Source: Bugula neritina (taxonomy: Eukaryota > Bryozoa > Gymnolaemata > Cheilostomatida > Bugulidae). Taken from it: a stretch of 64,000 nt of DNA. Position numbers and translations under genes: made by a program. The stretch is taken from positions 2,578,501 to 2,642,500 of the forward strand of contig OZ037765.1 in the NCBI GenBank assembly GCA_964035545.1, written 5' to 3'. Position 1 is the stretch's first letter. Every line of letters starts with the position of its first letter. Shown piece after piece: positions 49,801 to 61,853 of the stretch. The notes under the pieces are model-generated. The model searched no databases. It was not told the DNA's origin and saw only the letters and a program-made list of their open reading frames with translations.

Positions 49801-52488
49801 AGCCTCATACATGCTTTAAAAGCTCATAAAATACATGCATTGCTGTCGGAACTGAAAAATAGCTGCTGGGTTTGGCAAATCTTTCTACATGTATGGTATC
49901 CTTGCAAAAGTCACATGGAGCATGTTGTGAAATGCTGCAACAATGCAAGACGACTCTATTTCAAACCTAGGATAAAAAATGTTACCTTTCTTGGCTTCTG
50001 CATATTTTCTTATTTCCATGTGTGCTTTCCCTCTCCTCCTATAGGCCTTCAGATAGGTAGGGTCACACATTATAGCTTTGGTGCAATCTACCACCACAGT
50101 TTTCCAATCTTTCTGTTAAGAATTATACAAAATATTTCTATTACTCTGTATTGATGAAAGATACACAATAATACAATTTACTCTATGTTCAATTCATATA
50201 GAACGCATACAGAGTGGTCTTAGTGTAGGATTATTGACTCAATCAGAAGATGAGCTAAAAGATTTACCTTGCATTCGTTGGCGGCTGCACGGTTATGGTA
50301 GAGGATGGCCAGGAGTTTCACTTCCTCCTTTGGACAAAGCTCTATGGCCTTGTCGTAGGAGCTTAGGGCCTGAGCATAGCATTTCTTTTTGAAAAACTCA
50401 TTTCCTTGTTCCTTAGCCTTGATGGCCTGAGAGGCTGCGTTGGAGGTCTACAAAATAGACTAAGATCTCAACATAATTGAGACAAAAATTGCATTAAGTA
50501 AACTTCTACAACATTGATAAGCCTTTTGCCATAAATATATTTGCTAAATTTTCTCTACTAAACATCTGAACATTGAGTCCGGGCCAGTTGAAAACTTATT
50601 CTATAACTTAGTAGAGCACCAAGATTATACTTATACTATCTCTTGCTCAAGAGATCACACTGTTTATATATCACCATGACAACTTATGTACCATAAAGCA
50701 GATTAACAGTGCTTCACTTGGCAGAATAATTCCTCTAGCAAACGAACTGTTTCAAGAGTTTGAATGCAAAACATATTATAAATATTTTCTTTTATTTTAG
50801 GCAAACATGGTAATATTACATTTTGAAAGTCTTCTATACAAATTGGAACTCATCAACATCAACAGATATTGGTAATTATCATTTCATATTAGATTTGAAC
50901 AATTACATTATAAATGTCTGTTAGGTATAAATGTAAAAACTACCATTGAAGTGACATTAAAACTATACGCCTGCAAACTATAAACTGCAAACATATAAAA
51001 GTGCATTGGCTGCAGCAGTAAGCCCCATATTAAGCACATAATCCTGTATATATCCAAAAGCAGTAAAAGTGTAAAAAACAATCGTAATTTGTTATATTAT
51101 TTGGCAACCATTTTGCGAAAGTATAGCTATTTTAAATTTCCAATTGATTTTACTACATGCTGAAAACGAATGGCTCTTTTTATTGAATTATTATTAGCAC
51201 CTGGTAAAAGTTCCTTTTTACGACTACTACAAAATACCTTTTGTTATCAATATATTATGCAATTTAAATACACGTTGAATGAACTTCATGCTTACTGCAG
51301 TACTTTCTCCATTAGCCTGAGAAGTCAAACCTGCATCTGTACTTCTTTGAGCATTGTCATTGTCCCTACTTTTATCTGAGATGGGACAACTTCTTTTCCC
51401 CAGCCACCTGTAGATCTTGTAAGAGGCAAACGATGCACACGCCACACCAGCCATGCCAAATATGGCCATCTTGGTGACGTCCCTGGTGCCATTTTCATTC
51501 GTTACTACAATAGAAACACTCAACTCTTTTATTAAAATTATTGTTAGTTCTGTATAACTTTTATTTTCACAGCCATTTGAAAACCAGATGTGAAAATCAG
51601 CTTTACATGAAGTAAACTAAGCCTAAACTTGAGATATACCATTCTTTATAATATATTGACATCACAGCAAGTATAAATCTACCCCTGAAGGTTTTATATG
51701 CTGCACATGCAAACCAGTTTGTAAGAAATGTAGTAATAAGGAAACTGTTTTGTAAAACTGTTCCCATTGTAAGAATGAAGCCAATTTAACAACATGATGG
51801 AAGTTGTTTCACATTTTGGGCATAGAAAGAATTATGTAATAGAAAGTCAGTCTGGAACTGAGTAACAAACTGTTTGAGCATGTATTTTGTTTCTTCCATA
51901 TAATGTAATTTAATGAACATTAAACTAACCAAATACATAATTATTATGAACCGTATATATTGCAACTTTTGCTAGAGAAAAGTAGTAAAGACCACAATAG
52001 CTTTTTACTGATTGCCATAACCTGCAAGGCAGGCATTGCTTCCACTGCAAATTCTTATATTGACCACATTGATAAACTAATGTTGTTTGTTTTGCTATCA
52101 AAGTATAAGAAACAAATAAAGCTATAAAGCCCTTCAATTTTAAAAGAGAATATTTAAGTAGAAAAAAATAGTATTCAGAGTAGAGATCTCTTCTGAAAAG
52201 TTATATGTAATATAAATAAATGATAGGTGATTTACAACAATAATCACATCACCAGGTCTAAAATCAACAGTCGCATTAATGTTAAACCGTAAGTACAACA
52301 CCTAGCAATAGCAACAACTAACAAGCCTACAATTAGATGACAACAGTAACCATTATTAGTATGAGTATCAATATTAGTGTGCCACAGTCTATAACACTCT
52401 ACAGGCTGTCTGTAAAAGGAAGAGCTTATAAATAAATGTTTTACTTACCTCTGAATAAGCCTGTTGCATTGGATAACCAAAGTTTCAT
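46838..52488 (-). CDS. TOMM70: mitochondrial import receptor subunit TOM70
   Basis: An outer-membrane TPR receptor that receives Hsp70/Hsp90-bound preproteins. Exons: 52488-52449, 51504-51296, 50447-50268, 50112-49986, 49789-49680, 49549-49434, 49173-48960, 48856-48722, 48103-47995, 47775-47559, 47444-47322, 47000-46838; 580 residues, against about 608 in human. Residues about 24-45 form one N-terminal membrane anchor (MAIFGMAGVACASFASYKIY) followed by a basic stretch. TPR clamp residues follow (KEQGNEFFKKKCYAQALSSY; LYHNRAAANECK; LKAYRRRGKAHM). Further TPRs match TOM70 (LLLRATF, YYHRGK, LYAQAF). The last exons end FGLEVPNIFDN. The frame decides the exon 11 donor at 47321: an earlier GT would lead to a stop. 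Confidence 0.93.
48530..48645. repeat. TATAGTTATATAGTTC-type simple repeat in TOMM70 intron
   Basis: Tandem 8-16 bp copies of ATAGTTAT and ATAGTTCT words, starting about 80 bp after the donor at 48722 on the gene strand. Confidence 0.8.
52275..52400. repeat. degenerate hexamer tract in TOMM70 intron 1
   Basis: Words such as TAGCAA, AGTAAC, TAGTAT, GAGTAT and CAATAT with a roughly 6-bp rhythm, about 50 bp into intron 1. Confidence 0.45.
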
Positions 52489-52489
52489 C

Positions 52490-55302
52490 TTGATAGTCCA
52501 AAATGACCAAATTAAGCAAACTGAAAGCGTGAACTAGTCACTAGAACTCACGAAGAGTTGGATTAGGACTGAGAGTGAATGAGTGAATGAGGGAAAATAC
52601 AGTACACAGTATTCGCAAAAATAGTAAAGCACAAATCACAAAACCAATTTGATAGCAAAATCAAGAATATATCAGCACTAGAAATTAGCAAACGAGCTAA
52701 CTCTTGCAAAATGATTCAAATAACGGCTTCTTAGCTCATAATGACATTCCATCTTCCAACAACAATGGGTCTTGAAAATAATAGATTGTTGGATTTCAAT
52801 TGTTTACATAAAATTAATAATTTTTTGAGAATTGTTGAAAATATTAGACAGAGCCTTAAAAATATTTTATTGTTGTGCTAGATTGCAAGATTTTACTGAA
52901 TTACATAATATACCAGCAAATATCTGACATGCCACCAGTCATACTTATTAAGTTGAAACTTACCATATTAGCACAAGTTAAATAACTAAACTGGTAAATT
53001 TTGACATGCATAAAGTACATGCTACTGCTAGCTATGACTAAGCTGGTGAGCGTGGCTAGGTTATACTTCAATAGGTGTAAACCAATAAAATAGTGTTTAA
53101 ATATCATGGACTGCTTTTCAAACAAATAATTTAAGCATCTAATTGTGCATTATAGCTTACACAATGTAATATTGTCAAAGTTCATCATATTGCAGTTGTA
53201 ATGTTAGAATATTGTTGTCCTGCAGCTAGTTCAGTAGAAAACATGAAAGAAATGCCACAATTTTAATATTCAATATAAAGTTTGCTATAGAAGTAAACTT
53301 TACACGCAGCTGAAATAAAAGTCGCATTTCATAGTTCTAAAGATTTTATATAATAAAAGCAGTGCATGATAAGCAATGCAATGGATCTCTTTACTAGAAC
53401 AACACCAAATTTATCGGGGGAAAAATTGCAACCAATTTTACCAAGTCTGAGGATTGTCTATTCTGCTAGAAATGAAACTTTCAAGTGCCATTTTCAGGAT
53501 AAACTCAGGATAAACTCAATACTATTCAAGATCTGAACAAGGTTTAAGTTTTAAAATATTTACATAATATTCGTTTAATTGCATACAGACCTATATAGTG
53601 AAAATAAAATAAAGATCTATAAGAAGGAATTTCGAATATACCTAAAATAAAGATAAGTTTCAACTGCAACTCTCTTTTAAAGACTATAAATTTGTCAACA
53701 TATGTATTGAATTGACGGTCTATAATATACCTAAAAAACAAATCACCGATTTCAAAAAAGTTAAGCAGCATCTGATCATTGAAGCTTTATACGTTATAAC
53801 CTTTTGAATATTGAGTGTTATTACCATATAAAAATAGCTTTAAAATATGCATATATTTCTAAATAATTAATTATACGACATATATACAAGTAATTACAAT
53901 ATAGGCTACTGTAGATCATATAAATGTAGATTATATAAATTATATAAACGTCAAGTGCTTACAATATTTTCTAAAACTAGCATAGTAAGGTCAATTAATC
54001 AGCTGGCTATGTTACTTAAAACTTCTCATTAGATACTTTTCTTCAATAATCTTCATATTTATATATTATGAACAATGTTTGATCAAATATCACAGCTTAG
54101 CCTACATCAAATAACTATCTTTTGCGATTGTTTGTCTTGTTTTAAATACCAAATCAATCATCCAGAAAATAAGTATTCTACCGGCCGTTAGCTTTTTATG
54201 GGCACACATGTGATGACCTTACAAAGGAAGGTGCAACCTTTGGAAGCAAATCAAACAAAGGTGGTGGTCATTCTTGGTTGCTATGCTTTCCTTGGCTGCT
54301 GCACAAGAAATTGAACTAAAGAAAAGCAGCAAATATATTTATAATTGGTAATTATAAAGTAAAAAGCCTACCATTATAGCAGTATTGACACCAATAAAGC
54401 ATATTATTATTAAGACGATTTTGACTGGATAAGTGGAGTTATGTAGAGTTGTGCTCTCTTATTAGCAGCACGTTTTGACATGACAACTCCTTCGGAAACT
54501 GGAGCTGTCGAGTGTCCAAGACGTGAATTGACTCTCCCAGTGTTTGCTGCGTTATAAAGGCTGTGGGTTAAGTATATGCAGTTACACACTGTTTCCTGTT
54601 GCCAATAATTTCATCATAGTATTTGTTGACATCTACTAGGGTTCCCCAAAATTCAGCACCAAAAAAACTTTCTATTTGGCCAGTGTGGATGATTTCCCAT
54701 CGCCATTAGACTGTGCTCATGAAAATAACTGTTATGGGAGCACCATGAATGACTCTCCACCCCTTCCGTATTGTATTAGGCTGGGGACAATAAATGATGT
54801 TAGGCTTTTATGGCCCACAATTTTATCCTGGTCCATGAATATAATTTGCTAGTTTTATATTGGAAAGTAAACATTGCCCTGTCTTCGATACTGTTTTCAC
54901 AAACAAGCAACTTGAATGTATAACAGTTGGAATAATTTTGCTGTGTAAGTACATAGTTTTTATTATTTAATATGTTATATATTACAATATAATAAATGAA
55001 AAATTACATCTAGAGTTTTACTACCCTTTCCACTCTTCGTGAATCAGTTATAATAAGTTATATAATATAGTACGGGTGGAAATAGATGGTTATAAGAAAT
55101 AGCCTACTAATCCGTAAAAACTGGCATTTAAAGACCAACAGCTTATAGATTTCCGCCAGTAGAGAAACTGGAACCTTAATAATTTGCATGTGGAGTAGTT
55201 GCAAGAGCCAATGAGTTGTTTCTGATGTGATTCATACAAAGTGCCATAGCGAGCAGATATAAAACAGTTAAACTTTGTAGTAAAGAACGTTCTAGATCAC
55301 AA
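52490..55302. other. TOMM70 5' flank to ARCN1 3' end
   Basis: No gene recognised. The segment 54180-54860 is less AT-rich. Its minus strand contains short protein-like stretches (for example FFGAEFWGTLVDVNKYYDE near 54620-54690) interrupted by stops, which suggests a decayed gene or mobile-element relic. The rest is AT-rich. Confidence 0.5.
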
Positions 55303-58300
55303 TCACACGATTTCATACTTTTCAGGGAACATGAGGGTTTCTGAGGAAAACTTGACATTTTTACCGTCGGGAGTCTTTATGCCTACAGCCTGTAAGTAAA
55401 CAAGGTGATACAGTAAATCAAGGCTATGTCTGCATACATTAGAGAATGGAAAACTTCAAAACAAAAATTAAAACACTAAAAAAAAGAAGTTGGAGTTACA
55501 GTAAATACACTGCGAAGAAATTAGAATTTTCCATGTAAATCTCAAAACATAAACACTTGAAATCAAAACTGAAGCTGATTCACAACTTACAGCAATTCCA
55601 AAGAAGGACTTTTTAGAAACAAATGAGACAGAGATAGGGAAGAAGTCATCCTCATGCCCGGATATACTAAACTCTATGGTGCCACTAGAGTTTGACTGAT
55701 CTATGACGGGCATTGTCCAATCTAGAATGTTCTTTCTACTGTCATGGCTGTAGTCACCATCGCACTGCGTGACTCTGGGTGCTCCAACCCCACCCCTGCA
55801 TAATTCACAAAAACAAGACTTGAAAAAAAACAAAAATGAAATGTATACAAAAAATACCACTAATTTCATAAAGGGTAAGCAACTCTAAATAATTTAACCA
55901 AAAACAAAAAAGATTAGATATTTATGTATTATATATTGTATAAATATAATATTATACAATAATATTGATTACATATTATATTATAATAATATGTTATAAT
56001 AATATCAATTACATGTTAATATATATCAATCACTTATTAATATTATTATAATATAAATATTATATTTATATAAAAACCCATATAATTCTTAAATTATTAA
56101 ACATTCCAACAAGTTGGCATATTTTTACGGGCCATTATGAAAATATGATTAGTAATTCTCTATCTTCATCACCCTAAACCGTCAAAAATTAGCTGAGAAA
56201 ATAGAGGGAAATACTCATCACCCAACACACATTACATCTCTGGAACTCTGGTAGCTCTAACTATACTGCAGGAAACAGTGTTAGCAGGATACTTACGGCA
56301 AGGGTACAGATATTACAACATCATCTAACTCCAACTCATTGGCTTGTAGTTCGTATTCGATGTTTACATCACACCCACTACTTGTAACATTAGGCCAGCA
56401 GTTAACTAAAAATAGTATAACACTTTTTAGATCTAGTGTTGGCGCAAATCACAAATAATATAACAATAAAGTACTTTGCAAATACAAGCTATTTCCAGAA
56501 AACAAGTCACATCTAGAAACAGGGTCGATAAAAAGGCAAACTTTCACTGATTACACATAAACTGAATTATCAATTTTGTTCCAAAGAATATTACACCGAA
56601 AGGATATTCTAATGCAGGTACACAGAATTGTGTGTCTGTTTCAGTAGTTGACACGAGTGCCACATAACATTATGTTTCCTAGGAGACCATTCTAAGTGAC
56701 TTATACTACGTGATGTATATTACACAACGCGATGATATGCAAAATGACTGACTGGTTAGCGGAATGAGAGAGGCATCAGATGATACTAGCCGCCATCTTA
56801 GAACTCCGACTTCCTGTTTTAGCGGGAATGTTTTACTCTTGTCTTTCAGGGCAATAATGGACTGGGCCTGATACATTCTCTTGTCAATGCTAGGGTGTGT
56901 CTACAAAGTAGCAACGAGCTTTACACCGATACTATTCACCAGATCATTAAAACACATGAACCACAGTCTGGTGTTTAAACACAGCCAATATTCCAACAAA
57001 CAAATTAGCAACTGTACACTGTACTTACACCATACACTGTACTTACACTACACACGGTACTTACACCACCTAAAACGCTATGCCACATGCAATATACTTA
57101 CGTTGGTTTGTGCCTTCTTGTTATCAGCTATCTTAATGCCGATGCCTTCATAAGCATTGTCAGAGATGAACAGGTGTAGAGTGCCACTGAAGTCTAGCGT
57201 CTCCAAAGTTCCGTCTCGCGACGCCACACACACCACCTTCTCCTCAACTCGGATGTGAACACTGGCAACAGACGGCAGTCAGCATATAGATACAGGCAGC
57301 GGAATACATTAACATAGGGTATCAAATAGTAGTTCATAGATAACATGCCTTCACTACACATACACAGATACTAGAACTAGCCTCACACTAGCTGGAGTGA
57401 CTACAATATTATAACTAGCATATAATAAGTAATGAGCACATTCATAGTCGATATGAGTTTGTATTGTCAGAGGTTTATTGTTCAATAGAGTATCATAAAC
57501 CAATAAGACTCTATCAACAACAAGTAACACAGGTTGAGATCATTGAGTTATATAATAAATTCTATGAATAGTCATTTCACAGGGGTTTGAAATGCTTTGA
57601 AAGAAGGTTACACAAGTAAACAAACATATTCATATCATAAGTAATATACTCTCAACCACTAACCTCTCCTTGTCAACCTCTGGTACGGCAGACACTTTTG
57701 CTGCTCCCGTCTTTCTACTGGCAGCAGTAGGAATCTCCTCCACGGTCACACCCTCAGATGCCAACTTGTCTACAAACTGGTTCAAATCCTTCTTCTTCGA
57801 GCCAAGTTTCATGCCACTTCCTGTGGGCCGTTTAGGAGCCGAGTAGGAGGTAGCGGGTTCAACTGGCGTGCTGTTGGTTATTAGAGATGAGCTACTGGAG
57901 ATGCTGCTGCTAGAAGACATGCCGCCCTCATACCCATTGCTATAATATTCAAGTAATGGCTGGTAACATCACCACCTTGATGCACTGTATTGGTCAAACA
58001 GGTTTTACAGACTTCCATATAACATTTTCCAATTCCTTCAGCCCAACGGTGTGAGCAAATACCTCATTCAGGTCTAGCAGTAGTAGTGAAGGTGGAGCCA
58101 TATTGGCTACGTATTTTCTGACTAATGACTCTCAAGATGAAAAATTTATTTTTCACATTTATATAACAGATCCAGTGAATAATACTCAGTAATGGTAGAA
58201 AGAAAGCAACTGCCACTAAACCGGTTGAAAAGGAGCATGAGCAGAACTTAGAGCACCTGCTGTGACATGTTAGGGTATGTTAGAAAAGGAGCATGTGCAG

Positions 58301-59627
58301 AACTTAGAGCACCTGCCGTAACATGTTAGGGTATACACAGCTACCTGTATGGATTTCCACCATGACGCTGCATGTCTTTGCGTTTCCTGTCCAGCTCTCT
58401 CTGTTTAGTTTTCATTGCCTCCTTCGCTTCCCGCTCTTGGCTCTACGAGATATACAATTTGATTGTTTGACCTTGACCTTCCCTTATATAACAGCCTTTA
58501 CTTTCTCATATACGACAGCAAGAGTGTCATTATGCTGCGTACCAACTGCTGTCATCGTTCAACAAGGCATAGAGCCAGCTGACTCAATAGAATATCGACA
58601 GCGACATGAGAAAGGCAAGTGCTGACAAACACGAGCCATGGGTATGGAAATATTACTAAAGAATGAGCATTATATACAGATAGTCATCTTTTATCCAATG
58701 CTCAAAAATTTAACAGTAATTTGAAACAGAGACTCCTCTACCCATATAGGGAGGTAACTAGTAAACCTTTTGAAACAACAAAAATGGATGTTGCTAGCTG
58801 ATGACAGTGAGGGAGACACCCACCTCGATGAGAGCTCGTGCAACTTTCTCCTCGTGAGAATCCATCTGTAGAAGAGTGTTGATCTGCGCCAAATTGACAT
58901 TTTCTCTATAGCCTAGGGCCACGATTTCGTCAAAGGCGAATATAATTTGAAAGGAGTTCTCTAAGATCACGCTTTCTTCCAGAGACCTGCCATATTCCGG
59001 CACCTGAAGCCAAACATCAACCATTAAATAACTTTGAACAGCAGCACCATTCTAATACAAAACATAGAATATACTTGTCACCGTGAATATAGATCAGTCT
59101 ACTTACGACTTTAGCAAATAGCCTGAGTGTATCCAGATCTTCCAAAATGTTGCTGGCTTTAGTAGTGATAAGTACAACAAACAGCTGCTCTAAGGCTTGG
59201 TAGACATATCTCACGCTGTCGGTCTCTACAAACGTGTGCTGCTTTCCTGTGTTCATCAACTTAGGGAAAGCTGCCAACAATCCCTCAATCCTGGCCCGCG
59301 ACATCTCCACAAACTGTCTTGACACAAGCACTGCAAAATACATTGAAATCACAATTACAATCAACTTAATTTGAAAATAGTTTGCTATATTCAATGTAAT
59401 CAAAATCATTATAATTACAAGTTCAATATCATACCTTTGCCAGATTTATTGCACACAGCTGCTGCTAAGAGAACCTGTAAAATTCAATTTTAAATTATCA
59501 TCACAATAGAAAGATTTAAAATCACATTAAAAATGCGGTATGATATGATTCAATTGTAACTAGAATGTGCAGAAACTGACCGTGTTACTAGACAAGCAGT
59601 GACTATGCTTTACAAATTTCTTACCAT
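55303..59627 (-). CDS. ARCN1: coatomer subunit delta (delta-COP, archain)
   Basis: A COPI coat subunit for retrograde Golgi-to-ER traffic. Exons: 59627-59625 (only the ATG), 59474-59435, 59330-59107, 59003-58824, 58442-58345, 57939-57664, 57261-57102, 56900-56753, 56405-56297, 55795-55591, 55389-55303; 509 residues, human 511. The N-terminal longin-type region reads [28 protein letters not shown] and [19 protein letters not shown] charged linker follows, then a Ser-rich region with [14 protein letters not shown]. The C-terminal mu-homology domain has [25 protein letters not shown] and GGVGAPRV, ending FPEKYEIV. Intron 1 begins immediately after the start codon. Confidence 0.96.
55915..56075. 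repeat. AT-rich low-complexity tract in ARCN1 intron
   Basis: Runs of ATATTAT, TATAATAAT and ATCAATTACAT words. No coding content. Confidence 0.75.
57016..57070 (-). repeat. three 18-bp copies carrying decoy GTAAGT near an ARCN1 donor
   Basis: On the gene strand each copy contains GTGTAAGTAC. The copies begin about 30 bp downstream of the functional AAC|GTAAGT donor at 57102. Confidence 0.85.
58227..58338. repeat. 56-bp tandem duplication beside an ARCN1 donor
   Basis: Two copies (58227 and 58283 starts) with few mismatches, ending 7 bp from the exon 58442-58345. The gene strand has GCAGGTGCTC in each copy. Confidence 0.88.
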
Positions 59628-60084
59628 TATGTTTGTTGACCGAATTTGATCTTTACTGCTGGAAACAATAAGCTACACCGAGATGGAGCAGCAAGAAGTG
59701 ATACAAAATGATCTCCCACAATGAAGACTAGAAAATGTTTTTAATAGCTTTCTTCAACTGCAATATCCAGTCAACAGTACAATAGCTTGATGCTGTGGCT
59801 AGTTGAAAGAAAAAAGTTTCAATATAGAACTAGAATAGAAATAAAATTAAATACAGACAAAGCAAAAGTTGACATTAAAATAAATATTGTTTAAAACTAA
59901 AAATATAATTATAATACTGTAATAAATAGTCATTACAGTTGCACTAAAAGTAATTTAGAAATCAAAGTGTTAAACTGAACATGTAACTTATCTGTTATCA
60001 CTGTGCTAGGAAAGTGCAAATTAGGCAATCCCAATGTGAAACTGAATATAAATAACACTACGTTACTGCAAGTGTTGACTATTA

Positions 60085-60400
60085 GCCATTAGGTTTACTA
60101 CTAATTCTAACTCTAATTACTAAGATCTATATTCTCAATTAATCATTAGGACTTAAATCTTCAGATTTGACTTTAAATCTTGTTTTTATTAGCTTATACT
60201 TATAGTTAAACTCAACTTATAGTTAAAGTTATGGCCTACTTTAAGTCTTAGTCTCACTAATAGTGTTACTATTAGTGTAGCTTACAGTTTAGCTACAGTT
60301 AAAGCTCAAGTAGCAGTTCATATCCATCACTATAACATTAACTATGAGTATGACTGTAAGTGTATGAGTGTATGAGTGTATCAAGGTGACGGTGACATCT
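60085..60400. repeat. degenerate period-6 tract upstream of ARCN1
   Basis: Hexamer-like words (CTAATT, CTATAA, AGTATG, GTGTAT, GGTGAC) with an approximate 6-bp rhythm, 0.46-0.77 kb upstream of the ARCN1 start. It includes an exact GAGTGTAT tandem and a GGTGACGGTGACATC stretch. Confidence 0.5.
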
Positions 60401-60857
60401 GACAGTGACCGTCACTTAACTCAAGTCACTTCTAATTCCAGGTTAAAAAGCAAATATGAATAGAAACTTAAACACCTACCTACTCAATAGTGCGTAATTA
60501 GGATTGGTTAATTTTATGATTCTCGTGAGAGGTATGTTGAAGTGAGCACAAACTGACACTCACTCAGACTCTCACGCCGAACAAAACTAAATGTCCGATA
60601 GCTGCTCCTTTTCAGCAGTCTTTTAAATTCATCTGATGAACGAGAATCGTGTTACCAGAAACCATCAACATGAGCTTCTGCTTTAAAAGATAATTTTATT
60701 CACGGTTACTCATATTTAAGAAATGCATATAAAATTCAAAAATGCTCCAAGTGTCGGATTTTGCGTTTTCTTCTTTCACTGCGTCCAACTCATCGAAAAA
60801 ATGCAACATCCAATAGAATCGCGTAAATGCATAACATGGCTGTCATTTCCGTTTTAG

Positions 60858-60960
60858 CCTGCAACTTCAACCGGAGGAATTACAAATTATAGAAAAAATT
60901 GCTCGGGGCGCGTGTAAAGACTACCTACAAGAAGAAGACAACTTTGAAATTTCTCAATAA
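60858..60960 (+). CDS. orphan terminal-exon-like segment, unrecognised gene
   Basis: A pyrimidine-rich acceptor TTTCCGTTTTAG ends at 60857. Then come 33 codons (LQLQPEELQIIEKIARGA, then CKDYLQEEDNFEISQ), TAA at 60958-60960, and AATAAA at 61069-61074. The composition is acidic and helix-like, with more G+C than its flanks. That set (acceptor, short frame, stop, polyadenylation hexamer) is what a last exon looks like. I find no convincing upstream exon and recognise no family. Alternatives are a retrocopy fragment or an ARCN1 promoter/5' UTR region with chance coding potential. Confidence 0.35.
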
Positions 60961-61853
60961 ACTATCCAAAGCGCATCAGAGTGCTCTGTCAACAGTCCTG
61001 TCTTTGTCATTCGGAATTGTCTGCCCACATGGCAGCTTTCCCTCTTGAAGTCAAAACTTTACATGCTAAATAAATTACACACAATCCCCTAAAATATTGT
61101 TAACGTTTTTCTTAAAAAGCGTTGCTTGTTTTACATTAAATGTTGTCAAACGAATAGATAAGGGGTTGAATACTGTAAACAAAGTAATTGGAGTGGTAGT
61201 TATTCCACAAGCATCTTATATGAGAAGCATGCAACACATTATTGGAGTAGTTATAACAGTTACCTATTTTAGTTTGTTCTAGCATTTTCTAATAATATAT
61301 GCTAGTTTATTATAGTTTATTTTAGTATATTATATACCTTGAATTCTAGTACATTCTATTTATGCTAGTTGGTTATTTCTTATTTTAGTTTATTATTATT
61401 GGTCTTTTATAGTTGAACTGATTACGCAAGGTAAATAGCTCTAAGCTTTTTAATTTATTTGAAAAGTAATGTTTACTGCTCAAAATATGAATTAATTTTT
61501 CGTGCAAATAAGCCTAACCTTACAAAGAAACGCTTAAAATAAATAGAAAAAATTATGAATTGTCATAACTCATCAAAACATTAGTACATCAATTGCTGTA
61601 TATTTAATACCATAAAGAGAGCTATTTACAACTATCACAATGAAATCTCTGCAAATGCTCATTGGTTGCAATGATGCCTACAAAACACAAAATTCCTGCA
61701 AGCAAATATTATAAACAACATAAAAATCCTCAATTATATTCAGTATATAATTAAGTTTTGCATTGCACATGCTAGTGTTGTTTTATCTGTTATAAAAATG
61801 TTGACAGAATTGATAACAAAATAGTTAGATCAACTTCGTTAGCTTTAATTAAA

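Larger units (their letters stand above)
59640..61853. other. ARCN1 5' flank to receptor 3' end
   Basis: Contains the hexamer tract (60085-60400), the orphan exon-like segment (60858-60960) and a 48-codon minus-strand open segment (60842-60696). The segment 60500-61060 is less AT-rich and is the best place for the ARCN1 promoter. 61080-61853 is AT-rich with nothing recognised. Confidence 0.5.

Noticed and set aside
56786-56800. YY1-like motif AAGATGGCGGC on the minus strand
   Set aside because: It is inside an ARCN1 coding exon and encodes LRWRL in a conserved stretch, so the match follows from protein sequence.
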